The translations under genes and the position numbers were made by a program. The notes beneath the pieces were generated by a model that saw nothing but the letters and a program-made list of their open reading frames with translations, was not told where the DNA came from and ran no database searches. From Aurifilum marmelostoma (Eukaryota > Ascomycota > Sordariomycetes > Diaporthales > Cryphonectriaceae): DNA of 64,000 bases. The DNA lies in assembly GCA_027559495.1 (NCBI GenBank), contig JAMXSV010000023.1, forward strand, positions 248,001 through 312,000, written 5' to 3'. Positions 35,972 to 46,779 of the stretch are shown piece by piece. Within the stretch, counting starts at the first letter, position 1. Each line of letters starts with the position of its first letter.

Positions 35972-38900
35972 CTCGCCTAGGAAGGACCGGTGTCGAGATT
36001 TGGCTGAGTGCACCGATGAGTATCGTAAACGACCGACTCTGTCAGTCAACCGTAGGGCTCCTGAGCAGTCCTCGCGGCCGTTTAGAGACCAAGATCCAAG
36101 AAGGCGAGGGGGGAAAACCAGGTGTGATGCTTCCCAGTGTGCGAGATCCCGGGAGGCCGAGGGCGGGAGAGCACCTGATTGCCTGGACTAGATGGGACAA
36201 TCTAGGCGTAACAACTGGGCTGATCGTCTGTGGTGAGACTTGTGCGACTCTGCGTGGAGAGATTATGCGCGCACCAGGTCTGTGATGACCAGAAGGCCTG
36301 GATTGTGGCGTTACAGTGAATACGGGATCCAGAGAGTCAACCCCGGCCTGTAGACGGCGAAAAGACCCACAGGCAGTGTCAGGACAGGTGCGCAAGCCTC
36401 TGTACTCGCCGCTGTCGAGTCTCCAGTCAGCCCGAGAACGTCGCCACACAAATCGCGGACAGGTCAGATTTTTGTGTCCGCCCGTTGTGGTACTGGGGTG
36501 ACCTACTCGAGGTTCCTGGTGTGACACTGTTAGTGAGATCTATTGCAATGCTTGAGAGGGCACACCAAAGATATTCTCTCTCTTCTTTTGTGTCTAATTG
36601 GTGTCGAGAGAGACAATTGTGTTTCACCGTGGAGAACGTCGAATGGGGACGACAGAAGGTGTCACGTAGCACTTACTTGATGGAAGTCTGCCGTTGGGCG
36701 TTAGCGTTGCCGATGCTAGTGTTGTTGCTTGAGCGCAGACAGGAGCGACCCGGAAATCTCATCGAGTAGCCTCGGCACCAGAGAGGAGGAGAGAAGGAAA
36801 AACCAAAACGGAACCAAGAAGCTGTATGTGGACGTCGGTACAGCAGGTTTTAAATACAGAACCTCAAGACATATGTTCTAGGAAACGGATGAGGTGAGGA
36901 GCCTTCCTAGGACTGGACAAGGGTGAAAGCTGACGGCGAGGCTGGCAAATTGCACGTTGAGCGCTACTTACAGGCTGTGGAAAAGACCACAATTCCCACA
37001 GGCCCAAAGTGTGCTGCCCTGCTGACGAGTTGACGAGTAATGGTAGTGTGCCAGAAGCCGCCACGTACTATGGTACAAACAAATGGCGGTACAGAGGACC
37101 TTGACGGCCGCTGGAATGCGGTAGTCGCTGGACCCGACCCTGCGGTCAGTGGCGGCCTTTTCTTGTGTGGCGACCTTAGCCGACGATTAGCAGCAATAAG
37201 GCCTACGTAGGTCAGAGTCAGCACATGTACCGCAGTACCCAAGATTCGTAGATGTACATCGACGGACTGGCCCGCAAAAGGAATTGTCCTGGAGGGCTGA
37301 AAGCCGCTGTAGCCCGTGATCTTGTAAAAGACAAGGAAGAACAAAAAAAAAGATTTTTTTCCCTTTTTTAGAAAAAAAAAAGAAAAGAAAAGAAAAACGA
37401 GACCGAAGTGTCAGCTGAGATCGATGGAGGTGTCCCATTGCAAGGACCGAGTCATCATCATCATTCGTCTAGATAGGTGTGGTCTCACGCCCAATTGAAC
37501 GGAGAGAGAAGGGTGAGTGAGCATGAAGGGCATTTAGCCCACGATCCCCCCCCCCACACCATCCTCTACACCGTCATTCTGGGAGTGGCAGAGTATTTTC
37601 TGTGGGCTGCGAACAAGCTGAAGGTGGCAGCAGGTGAGATGAGATGGGTCAAGACTTACTCGACTCCTCAAAGCCTCTAGCACACCAACTTCCCGCCCTT
37701 GGACGATCAGATTCTAGTTTATTGTCGTGCTGAACTTCTCCTTCAAGGGGAAGAAAACTCTTGTCTGATGAATACAGAATCAACAGAGTTTTCTGTGGAT
37801 GAGCCCACGGTGTACAGGGGGAGTAGACGGGTGTCGTGACGTATTGTATTTGTATCACCCAGGTAAGTACACCGTCTTTTCAGCCTTCCCACTCCGCGGC
37901 ACAATCAAGGGAGCTCTAGAACGCCAGTCGGATACCTAGTACCTGTGAGCGGGATGAGGCAAGGTCGGACAAGTCGTAGATTCGGAGTAGATGACGAGGC
38001 GCTGCTGCTATTCTCTCAAATGACAGCGGATGGACGTTGCGAAAGCGGCGGTCTACCGCTTTTTAGCCATAAGCCAGGCGGGCTTATGCAGAGTCGAACT
38101 CAGGGTCCTTCAAGTGCCACACTACTTAAGCTCAGATCTTATCGATATGAGTGGATGGGATCGCGGGGGCGGACGGATTTATCGCTTGCATTAGAGGTCA
38201 AGGGGTCTGCCCGGTCTTCCCCCTTCCTTTGTTTTGCATGTTTCCAGGCTGTCTTGTAATCGTTCGTCCCAATTTGTCTTGCGAGCCACGTTACCGTATG
38301 TGATGACAAACAATCTTTGCACCTCTCTGCTTCCCAAATGTGACATTAGTCGCTCCAATTGACCAGGAATGGCCGACCGTGGCACCCGCGCTTAACATTA
38401 TGTGAGATGGCAACGCGATCATGTGCCATTCCACTGCAGGCTCGCCATGCTGTGCATCTGCACGAAATTACCCACTCGAGAAGTTTGCGAGGATCTGCCG
38501 CTGCGATGGACTTCTGTGACTTGCTGATTACAAGCTGTGACAGCGAGAGCACTAGTGCTGTGTTATGGCCCCCCCCTTTTTTAGGGGGGGAGGGGAGGGG
38601 GGCTACGCGCGGTGTACTTAGCTCTGGGGTTCAAGTTCTGCGCCCCTTGCCAAGGGAGTGATGGAGAGTCCTGACCACAGAGCCTTCACTGGCCAGTCTG
38701 AAAGTCCAGGGGGCTGCTTAGCTTATTGCTATGACATGTGATAAGTGACACAAAAATTCTGCGAGCGAATAGAGGCAGACTTTTCGTCATTGTTTGGCCT
38801 ATTGGGAGCAACAAGATGTATTTACTTTTGATTTGCTACCGAGGAGGAGTGACCCACCTGTAGCTACTGCGCCCAGGTCTACTTGAACCTGGACGTTCTC

Positions 38901-39348
38901 TGCAGTATGACGCCAGCTCACGATGAGGTCTAGCACATTGTCTGTGCATTATGAGCTGGTACTTCCCTTCTTGTCTGCCGTAGTAAAAGGCCTGTTGAGC
39001 TGTAGCAGCATTACTGTTGCCAGGAATCCTCCTTGTAACAACGTCTAGTGGAGGCAAGAAAAGGCCTCCACAACATCTCTGAGACCTTTCTTATTGCATT
39101 GCTCAGCTTGAGCAAGGCGGGCTTTGCTAGTCGTAGCGGATCCTCCCAAGCCTTCGCAGGAGTCTGGCCCACGACGTATGCATGTAAGGAAAGTGTATGA
39201 GAGTCATACTTCGGAAGAAGACCTTTGGGGTGATTACAATGTACCGCGACATGGACCTATGCGCACCTCTTATGAGGATGCGCTCAGCAACGGGCAACGA
39301 CCGCCTAAGTATGTGGCTGCTAGGGATGACCGCCTCAAGATACGAAAA
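35972..39348. other. intergenic, upstream of the M16 protease gene
   Basis: I see no supported gene in 3.4 kb. A GTAAGT donor-like site at 36671-36676 on the minus strand, downstream of an ATG at 36762, could mark a non-coding or short 5' exon of the protease gene, but I could not make it join in frame. The segment also holds A/T runs at 37342-37396 and a C8/G7 palindrome with G-rich tracts near 38569-38602. Confidence 0.4.
38569..38602. repeat. C8-T6-A-G7 palindrome followed by G4 and G6 runs
   Basis: Eight C, six T and one A are followed by seven G, A, four G, A and six G. The C and G runs can form a hairpin, and the G runs alone have the spacing of a G-quadruplex. This is seen directly; function is unknown. 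Confidence 0.7.
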
Positions 39349-40184
39349 TCAGCGCCAACCAGGCTTGCCCTTGGAACTGTAAGACCCGCCGCCAGAGATC
39401 GAGGTAAGCTTGTTCAGCTTGACGACTTTTTCACGGCGTTGTGAGGCCACCTTCCTCGCTCTCTCGCGTTCGGCGTTCTGTTTCGCGCGGAGTTCATCGC
39501 GCTGCTGTGATCCGTAACTGGCACGACCAGGCTGGTTTCCCTGTGGTGCCTCCCCGCTGGACTCTTCATCGGAAGAATCTGACGAGTCAGAGGAGTCAGA
39601 GTCGTCAGAATCGCTATCTGAGTCGCTATCGCTGTTGTCCTGAAGCAGAAGCCAAACAAAAGATGTCAGTATCTCGGCACACCCGTCTCTCCTGCGAAAC
39701 TGCTTGCCTTGTTTCTCTGAATCTTCTTCTCAAGACCATAAGTCCGAAAACTTGGCCCGTCCGCTTTTGACGGCTCTGCATTCTCATAATCGTCCTCTAG
39801 CCCTCCTCTACTGTCAATCTGCGAGAACCCAACCTGCACGATCTTCAGTGGAGCCACCGCCTGGTAGTCTGAGCGAGGTAATTTCGCGGCGTCGAGAACC
39901 CAGTGTCCGTCTCCTAGCGTTTCAGCCACCCTCGCAATGGCAACCTCGCGCTTCCGTTCTTCCTCATCCAGCGCAGCTCGTGCTGCCTTGTGGTCGATCA
40001 CGTAGCTTGACGATTCGGGTTCGCCCATGGACGACCGGCCTGCAGTTTTTCTGCGTTTGGAGGAGTGGCCATCGTCAGAGGTAGTCGAGCTCGGGGAGGT
40101 TGGTGAAGACGCTGCTGCAGCCCTCTGCATAAACTTCATGGTAAGTAGCCTCTGAGAGGCCCCGCTGGGTGTACCCGGAGCCAT
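39349..40184 (-). CDS. MPP6-family nuclear exosome cofactor
   Basis: MPP6 proteins bind Rrp6/Mtr4-containing nuclear exosomes and structured RNA during rRNA processing. Two exons, 40184-39708 and 39639-39349, give 255 residues. The N terminus carries the family motif RLLTMKFMQR. A short HWVLD motif follows near residue 100, where MPP6 proteins have HWYLD. The C-terminal exon starts with a long Asp-Ser repeat, then a basic helix, and ends with KLNKLTSISGGG and PGWR. The intron uses a GC donor (AAG followed by GCAAGC) with a normal branch site (CTGAC) and CAG acceptor. Read as a GT-AG gene the frame would not close this way. The gene is divergent from the complex I subunit, sharing a 447-nt promoter. 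Assignment rests on two short motifs. Confidence 0.75.
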
Positions 40185-40631
40185 CTTGGGCTGTTCGAGT
40201 TGTCCTAAATAGGGCGCTGCAAATAGTTGTGCTTTTAGATGTACGATCTAGGTCACCTGGTTGCGAAAGAAATGCCACCGTCGTATTCTGAATAGACACA
40301 GGCTGAGCTGTGTGTGCAGACAATCGCGAAGTGCAGAGTTGGAGTCGCAAAACAATGTTCAGGAAGGCCTTTTAATTGCATTCCAACTTTCTTTTTGGTT
40401 CCACAGGCCTGCCCGCTGCCGCCCTGGCCCCGGTCTTCAAAAGTTTGAAAGGTACCAGGATCCCTGTAGACGCAAGAGCAGCTCGGGTCAGCGAATCAGA
40501 ATGCAGCTAACTAAGCCGCCGCGACCTCACCTGCACTACTGACGTCCGTGAGGACGGCCTCACTCCAAGCTTGTGACCTCGCATCCCTCAATCACACATC
40601 CGCGCCCACAACGAGGACACCACCGCCCAAG
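40185..40631. promoter_or_regulatory. bidirectional promoter region, MPP6 / complex I subunit
   Basis: This 447-nt spacer separates two divergent start codons, so it must hold both promoters. I could not single out a specific element. Confidence 0.5.
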
Positions 40632-41333
40632 ATGATTTCCGCGACTTACCTCCGCTCAGCGCGCGGGCTATCACGCCTTGCTCAACGTTCATTCGCCACG
40701 ACAGCGCGCCAATTGGAACAGAAAGCCGTCACGCCTGCGCCATCGACCGCATCCCCAGTGCCTAAGAAGGAGAGCCAGGTGCCTGCGGAGCTGCCCCAGG
40801 CGCCTAACAGGAAAGAAATCTGGTCACGGAGCCAACGGCCGCGCGATGTCGCCATGACGGGCCCGCGCTTCGAGCAGACAGACTTTGACCTACAGGTACG
40901 TCGCCCTTCGGGCCATCCCCGGACGTGCAGACATTACTCCAGACAGTAGTCATAGCGTTGTTAACACTTACCGGTGCAGCCTCAATCCTACTCCGCAATG
41001 GAGCTCGTCCACAAGCAGCCCGTCCGCTGGACGCACGACCGCGTGGTGGCCTGCGATGGCGGCGGCGGCCCTGCTGGACACCCGCGGATCTTCATCAACA
41101 CCGACAAGCCTGAGATTGCCGTCTGCAACTACTGCGGTCTGCCATACGTATGTCAAAAATCCCGCCCTGGTGCATGCAGACGTTAAAAAACATACTGACC
41201 AGGATTCTCTCTTCAGGCCAACGAGCATCACCGCGAGCACCTCGAGTCCCTACCGCAGACATCATACCCTGTCGAAGACACGGAGGGGCTCGGCGCCACT
41301 CCACCTCTGTCGAGGCCTCACCCTCCTCACTAG
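40632..41333 (+). CDS. NADH:ubiquinone oxidoreductase zinc subunit (NDUFS6/NUMM homologue)
   Basis: This is an accessory subunit of mitochondrial complex I in the peripheral arm that binds zinc and is needed late in assembly. Exons 40632-40895, 40980-41147 and 41217-41333 give 182 residues. The first 30 residues are rich in Arg, Ser and Ala (MISATYLRSARGLSRLAQRS), as for a mitochondrial presequence. The C-terminal zinc-binding segment has the family pattern of one Cys, one His and a CX2C pair: VACDGGGGPAGHPRIFIN then PEIAVCNYCGLPY. Intron phases are all zero and consistent. Confidence 0.93.
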
Positions 41334-41769
41334 TCTAGTAATTTGTGTGCGTGGGGCAATGGCAGTGCAGCATGTGAATAGAGCTGTTGGTAGAATCAAG
41401 ATCTTTTCTGGGCGCCAATGATGCTGCCAGGCTCTTCCAAGAGCTCTCCTACCGGGTTTCCTATCTATATCCGTTAGGCCTAATCGTTGCGCTCGTGAAA
41501 TAACTTCTCACAATCTAAGCGACCATGCTTAGTGGCACTGCTTCAGTTACACCCTTTTGACTTGAGTATCCCATATAGCTTGATTGGTGTGCACCATCAA
41601 GTGCCTTTCCCGGCCACATGTGGTGTCTAGCGGTGGTTGATCAGGTCGTCCCGTCTCTTTGTATTACAGCACTTGTGGTTTTATATTTCTACACGGGGTG
41701 GGCTACCAAGTGATCCCTGAATCGCCTTTTTCCGAAGCCGGCCTGACCTTTTTGAGGTTCGTTCTCTCT
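41334..41769. other. convergent 3' flank
   Basis: This 3' flank of the complex I subunit lies before the RRM gene's possible extension. I see nothing supportable in it. Confidence 0.45.
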
Positions 41770-42054
41770 TCAGCGCCACCACTCCCGGTCGTTCCATCCA
41801 TGGGGCTGAGGGTATCCATCACCTTGACCGTGCTGGTAGTACTGCTCACTGCGATACGAGCCCAAACTACCGCGGCGACGATCATCACGCTCGCGAGTGT
41901 GATCCGGAAGTAGCTCCTCACTGCCGCGACGATGGGCTGCAGCAGAGCTGTGATTATCAGGCCAGTCCTGCCTGCCACGTCTTCGCTCTCGATCATTGTA
42001 GCCATGCGAGTACGAGTTGTCAAAGACCCGGTCGTTCTGTGCATCATCTCGCTT
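41770..42054 (-). other. in-frame open extension beyond the RRM/RGG stop codon
   Basis: Directly after the TAG of the RRM/RGG gene the same frame stays open for 94 codons to a TGA. The translation is rich in Arg, Asp, Glu, Tyr, His, Gln and Gly (for example RERRRGRQDW, HTRERDDRRRGS, YYQHGQGDGYPQ), the composition expected of the disordered tail of an RNA-binding protein and unlike random UTR. It has no ATG start of its own, so it would be translated only by readthrough, by splicing around the TAG, or in an allele with a sense codon there. Confidence 0.55.
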
Positions 42055-43207
42055 CTAGCGGTTGTTGCCTCCGCGACCGCCTCTGAAACCTCGTCCTCGC
42101 CGGCTACTGTTTGCGTTGCGAGGAGGTCCCACAAGTTGATCGCTGTACAAGCCTCCATTACCTCCATCATCCACCGCCATCGGCTCGAAGCCCATCGACC
42201 CGTCCACAAGAATTCCATTGTTTTGGGACGGCTGTGATTGATAGCCATCTGATGCCGGCAGTGGTCTTGGTTTGTAGACAGTCAGTGTGTAGCATACACC
42301 AGTTCGGGAGTCATAGTCGGTCTGAAAGAGAAGTATGGTCAGTCTCTACCGTATCAACGATGACACACAACAGACTGAATACGCTAGGGACCAACCTCTT
42401 TGTTGTGGAAGACCCCTCTCACTCGATCTGCATCCTCCTTGGTCTCAACAGTGAGATCAGCATCCACGGTTGGAGAAGTCCGAATGAGGCGGCAGCTATG
42501 AACAGCGATGCCCTGATTCCGCGTCGCCTGCTCGACATCGGCAGCCGTTGTGCCGGGAGCAAAGCCTTGGACCTCCACAAGATGAGGACCTGCAAGTCCC
42601 TTGATCGTCAGACCGCTTGCCGAGCGCGGCCCCGCCCTCGTTGCTGCTCCTACTACTTGCAGTCCTCCTCTTCGTGCCCCATTGGTCTTTTTGTTGTTCA
42701 CTATGTTGACCTGCGCAGCTCCTGGGTTCTGATCCACCCCGAACAGGGCATTTGCTAGACTCTGGGCGTTGCGGGTGGCGCGAAGGTCGACTTTGGATCG
42801 GGTGGCAGCGGCGCCGCCGCCGCCGCCGCGGCCAGAAATCCGCGCTGCGAGGCTCCCAGGTTTGGCGACGGTCTTGGGTGGTGCGACCCTCTGGGAACGA
42901 GCGTCAGCTCACACGACAGGCAACCGGGTGCGTTGTTCTTGGCCGAATTACCTTGTTAACTCCTGCACGGCTGGAGACCGGACCACTTGCGCCATTTGCT
43001 TTCTTTGGCGCTGTGGGTGCGCCCTTCTTTCCAAATATCTTGTCCGCGGTGTCCTGTGCCTTCTTTCGGTCGCGACCTGCGTGCGAGGGGAAGGAAGAGG
43101 TCAGAAAGGTCGACTTTCGCAGAGAACGAAGGGCGCGGGTGTGGGTTAGGCTCACTCTCGTTGATCATCTTCTGAAGATCGACCCCAGCTTTCTTTTCCT
43201 TCGCCAT
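42055..43207 (-). CDS. RRM-domain protein with RGG-rich tail
   Basis: This is a probable RNA-binding protein whose specific function I do not recognise. Minus-strand exons 43207-43156, 43076-42952, 42890-42396 and 42321-42055 give 312 residues, with all phases consistent. The N terminus is MAKEKKAGVDLQKMINE, followed by a low-complexity Ala/Gly/Lys region with a Gly run encoded by GCC/GGC repeats. One RRM follows (LTIKGLAGPHLVEVQGFAPG, then VETKEDADRVRGVFHNKE and YTLTVYK), then a Gly/Asn-rich segment and an RGG box (RRGRGFRGGRGGNN). The frame stays open for 94 more codons after the TAG. A 78-nt segment from GTGGGA to CGCTAG could act as an in-frame intron whose acceptor is the stop codon itself, but it lacks a good branch site. 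The gene is divergent from USE1. Confidence 0.88.
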
Positions 43208-43657
43208 CTTGACAGGCTGTGAGGAAGGGACTGATCCGGTGCACAGGGTGTTTGGACCAGGCTGTTGCTTATCGAAGAAGAACTGCAATGCAAGTGGTAG
43301 TTATCGAAGGTCGAGTGGTTGGACTCTGAACGATTTACACGTTGCCAGAGCTGAGGCGCGTCGCGAGAAAGTTCAGGGACTGCCCACTGTACAAAAGCGC
43401 TAGTCCCGCCCTAAGTACTTAGTTACAGCAGCACATGCAGCCCCCCGCGCTGAGCCGAACTAGAGACCCCAGTCCAAAGTTTAGCGGCTTCTTTCAGAGG
43501 GTGGTTGCGCAACGCAACTTTCACAAGCCACGGGTGAGCTCGCGCCACAGTACAAAGAAAAAGCTGTCCTTGAGTGTCAACACCAGACACGGGCTGTCAG
43601 CGATACACACTCTCGTGCACGACTTTTCTTCCTGCTGCGCCAGCCCTGCCCACGAAT
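43208..43657. promoter_or_regulatory. bidirectional promoter region, RRM gene / USE1
   Basis: This 450-nt spacer lies between divergent start codons and should contain both promoters. I recognised no specific element. Confidence 0.45.
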
Positions 43658-44744
43658 ATGGCCCGACTTACTCTCGATCCTCTAGCCCCTGGCGCGAGAA
43701 CAAAACAGCCAGATCCGATGGTCGATCTTGATCGCCTCCTCAACCGCCTCCAACAGACGATCCTGAGAGCCGACGCAGACCGGGAGCGCAGGCTCAGGAA
43801 CAGCGAGTATGAGCGTCAGAAATTGGCATTTGTGGGTTGCCAAGAACATTGAGAAACAAATCAACATCTGTGCTAATTCTTTGGCTCTGCCGTAGAACAT
43901 TGACTATGCGCGGACGCTGCTCACGAGGATGGACCAAGATGCCTTCTCGATCAAGGTCTTGACCAGGAAGCAGAAGGCACAAGACGAGTTGAAGCGCAAA
44001 CGCGATGTTCTCGACCACATAACAAGCAGGCTCAAGGATCTGGAGGAAATGAGTGCGCATGTCGACGACGATGACACGAGTTCCGAGGCGGACGACACCC
44101 TCGACGAGATTATCATGACGCCTAGCGAAAGCATGGACTCTACGGATGTGGCGACGCAACTTACAGGAGATGGTGATGAATCCGAGGATGGGCAAGCAGC
44201 GAGGTCCCCGGTGCAGACGGAGAATATCGTGGAGACCCTGGACGAGGTCATTTCAGGAAGGCCGGATCTCGTCACATCGCAGGATTTGCGGTCCAGAAGC
44301 AAATATACAGCATCGTCAGACGCGAAGAAGCAGCCACAGGACCTAGACACAGCACAGACTACCGGCGCCACGAAATCGCTCTTATTTAGCAATCGCTCGA
44401 CGGAAGTTTCTGACATTTCCACTACCGAAGCGATTCTCGACCACCAGCGTCAGGAACAGGAAGTCGTGACAGAGGATCTCTTGAGGATGGCCAGTCAACT
44501 TAAGTTATCCTCCCAAAAATTTGGCGAGGCTCTACAGGAGGATACAGAAGTTCTGACACGGGCTGGAGAAGGTCTTAACAAGAATGAGTTGAGCCTAGAG
44601 GCAGCGGCCAGGAGGATGGGTGCGATCACCAGGATGACGGAGGGCAAGGGCTGGTGGGGCCGCATCATGCTATACGCATGGATTTACGGGCTCATGGTGG
44701 TGGTGATTCTGGTCGTGTTTGTGCTGCCAAAATTGAGGTTCTGA
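43658..44744 (+). CDS. use1: SNARE protein Use1 (ER, Golgi-to-ER retrograde transport)
   Basis: This is an ER-resident SNARE that with Sec20, Ufe1 and Sec22 accepts COPI vesicles returning from the Golgi. Exons 43658-43831 and 43896-44744 give 340 residues. The N terminus has a family-like helix (LDRLLNRLQQTILRADADRE, then NIDYARTLLTRMDQDAFSI). The middle is acidic and Ser/Thr-rich. The SNARE helix lies at residues about 245-305 (EDLLRMASQLKLSSQKFGE, then LTRAGEGLNKNELSLEAAAR). A C-terminal membrane anchor (IYGLMVVVILVVFVLPK) ends four residues from the stop, as for a tail-anchored protein. The intron donor GTGGGT is slightly unusual, but branch site and phase are good. Confidence 0.88.
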
Positions 44745-45348
44745 GGTGGCTTGTCGGCATTCTGCATTCGAAGACGCGTATGGCGAACTGAGCGAGGCAT
44801 GCATGGTGTTCGTGATTATATTGTTTCCCCAAGGAGCATTGCGATCTGATTCTGCCTCATGATCATACTGGAGATTCAACGCGAGCCTGACAGGCTGCAA
44901 CGACTTGCGGTCTTCCTGCCCTGCATGAAAATTGCCTCGTCCCTCACGCGCTGTCCGCCCACATGATGCAGTTCCTGGTTGTGAGAATACGCCCGACATA
45001 CTAGACGGAATTTTCTACAAAGAAAGCTACCTTGAAAAGGCAAGAAGTTCAGTCTCCTGTGAGATGGGCGGTGTATATGTCCGGTGGCCAGGGCTCAATT
45101 AGTTATGATCCTGTTTATATGACCCCTCTACTGTGCTAATGTGAATATGGAACTCTTCACCATGATAAAATGGGTTTCGAGATTTGTCAAACTCATGTTT
45201 TATCTCTCGATTCCGACAAGTGAAGAAGTGCCACTCCAGTTCGCAAAGGTAGATGACAATATCAAGAGTGAAATCCCCCCTCAGCCTTTCTGTAGTAACG
45301 CACCGATTTCACTCTCTAAACCGACCCTAATGTCTTCCATAATCCTCT
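44745..45348. other. convergent 3' flank, USE1 / BRCT-WGR gene
   Basis: This 604-nt spacer lies between convergent genes and should hold both 3' UTRs. I see nothing else supportable. Confidence 0.45.
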
Positions 45349-46779
45349 TCATTTGCCCTGACGGCTGTGTCTCATCCATTTGAAGCTCGGTGCCGAGCTT
45401 TCGACACCAAGATCCTCATCCGCTTTGCGCTTCCTCTGTAGCATGCTCGATGTAACGCCCTTCTTAACCTCTGTTGGACGCTGAGAGTTGCTCGCCGCAT
45501 CCCCTCTTGCTCCGCGTATCAGGTATTTCGAGTTGATGGGAGCCAGTGTCTCAACATCGACACACTTGAGATGGCCAGGTTTGTACTCCGGAGGCACACT
45601 GCCCGTGGGTTTTCCTGCAGCAGGTACCTGGTAGCGCCACTTTGTCTGGTCCTTCTTTCCTGCTCTCAGAAGGCGCTCGTCCCATTTGTATCCAGTCATG
45701 TTTCGGAAGAAAGTTTTGAAGTGGCCCAGCGCTTCCTTCAAGTCTTTGGTTGGGCCCCTCATCTGCTGGCTTTTGGCGGTAGGGGACGTATCGTATAGGC
45801 CTGCCCAGACTCGATACATCTTCTTGACAGAACTGGAAGTAGACTCCTCGAGCTTGAGGATCCATCTTGAGCCGCCGTCCTTGAGCTCAATGCAGTATCG
45901 GAATTGGTCCTTTGCGTCCTTGAAGGGTCGTAGAGCTGCCGTGACCACCCAGGCTTGGAGGTTCGCAAAGTCCTCGACATCGAGAACACTTGGTGATGTT
46001 CCTGCCCGAATGGCTTCATTTAGGTCAGTCTTCTTCTTCTGCTCGCCGGGAGCAATCTTTGACTTGTCATAGCCCTTTGTAATGACCTTCGCCGCAGTCT
46101 CTAGGCTCGTAGGGGTCTGGGCTGTCTCTTTACCGATTCCGCTACCGACCGTCTTAGACGTCGGGTACTGCGCTATCGTCACCTCCTTCTTCTTCTTGAC
46201 GTTGCCTGATGACTTGTTGTTCTGCTGGTCGCCCTTGCGAGAAGATAGTCGGCCAATTTTCTTGGGTACAGTGGCGTCCTCCATTTCTGAAGCGTTCTCG
46301 TCTCTGACCGCTGTAGCCTTGACCTTCTTGCAGCGCTTGGCATTGATGGCGTCGATATCACGAGGCTTGCCTGGATGGTAGACATCGTAGTGCTCATAGT
46401 ACTTTTTGTCGGCGATCACATCGTCCAGCCAATCCCAGGTGACGATTGCAGGCTTTCTCTTGCTCGGCCTCATTGCGAGAACCTTCCGGACTAATCAAAC
46501 TTCAAATGTCAGTACTCAGCGGACAAATCTCGCCTAATTTATTTTTTTCGAGGTTGTAACTTCACTGTTGATTCACGTACCTTCAGGAGCATTGTGTTTG
46601 AAGGCGCTTCGGCTGACGACAAGATGAGTGACCTGTTTGCATAGGCGGTCGACCTGGCGGATGCCAGCTCTCTTGATCTCGATAGCAAGTTTCTGGGGGT
46701 TCGACCAGTCGGCAGTGACGAAGGCGTCCTCACCCAGGTTGCCGACGATGAGAACCACGATGGATTTGAGGGACCGCAT
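45349..46779 (-). CDS. BRCT-WGR domain protein (PARP-like architecture without catalytic domain)
   Basis: This is a nuclear DNA-damage-type protein by its domains. Exons 46779-46581 and 46490-45349 give 446 residues. The BRCT domain spans about residues 3-90 (SIVVLIVGNLGEDAF, QVTHLVVSRSAF, and KPAIVTWDWLDDVIADKKYY). A basic linker of about 100 residues follows. A WGR-type domain lies at about residues 220-340 (FRYCIELKDGGSRWILKLEE, MYRVWAGLYD, HFKTFFRNMTGYKWDER), with WAG in place of the usual WGR. Fungal PARPs carry BRCT and WGR ahead of the ADP-ribosyltransferase domain. Here the protein ends about 100 residues after WGR. The N terminus is uncertain: an upstream exon ending near 47049 (AKQQYEENNHLGLAS) could be joined in phase to a CAG just before the ATG. 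Confidence 0.75.

Noticed and set aside
38030..38115. tRNA-like stretch with a GAGTCGAACTC motif
   Set aside because: The orientation and spacing of box A and box B do not fit a tRNA on either strand, and the acceptor stem does not pair.
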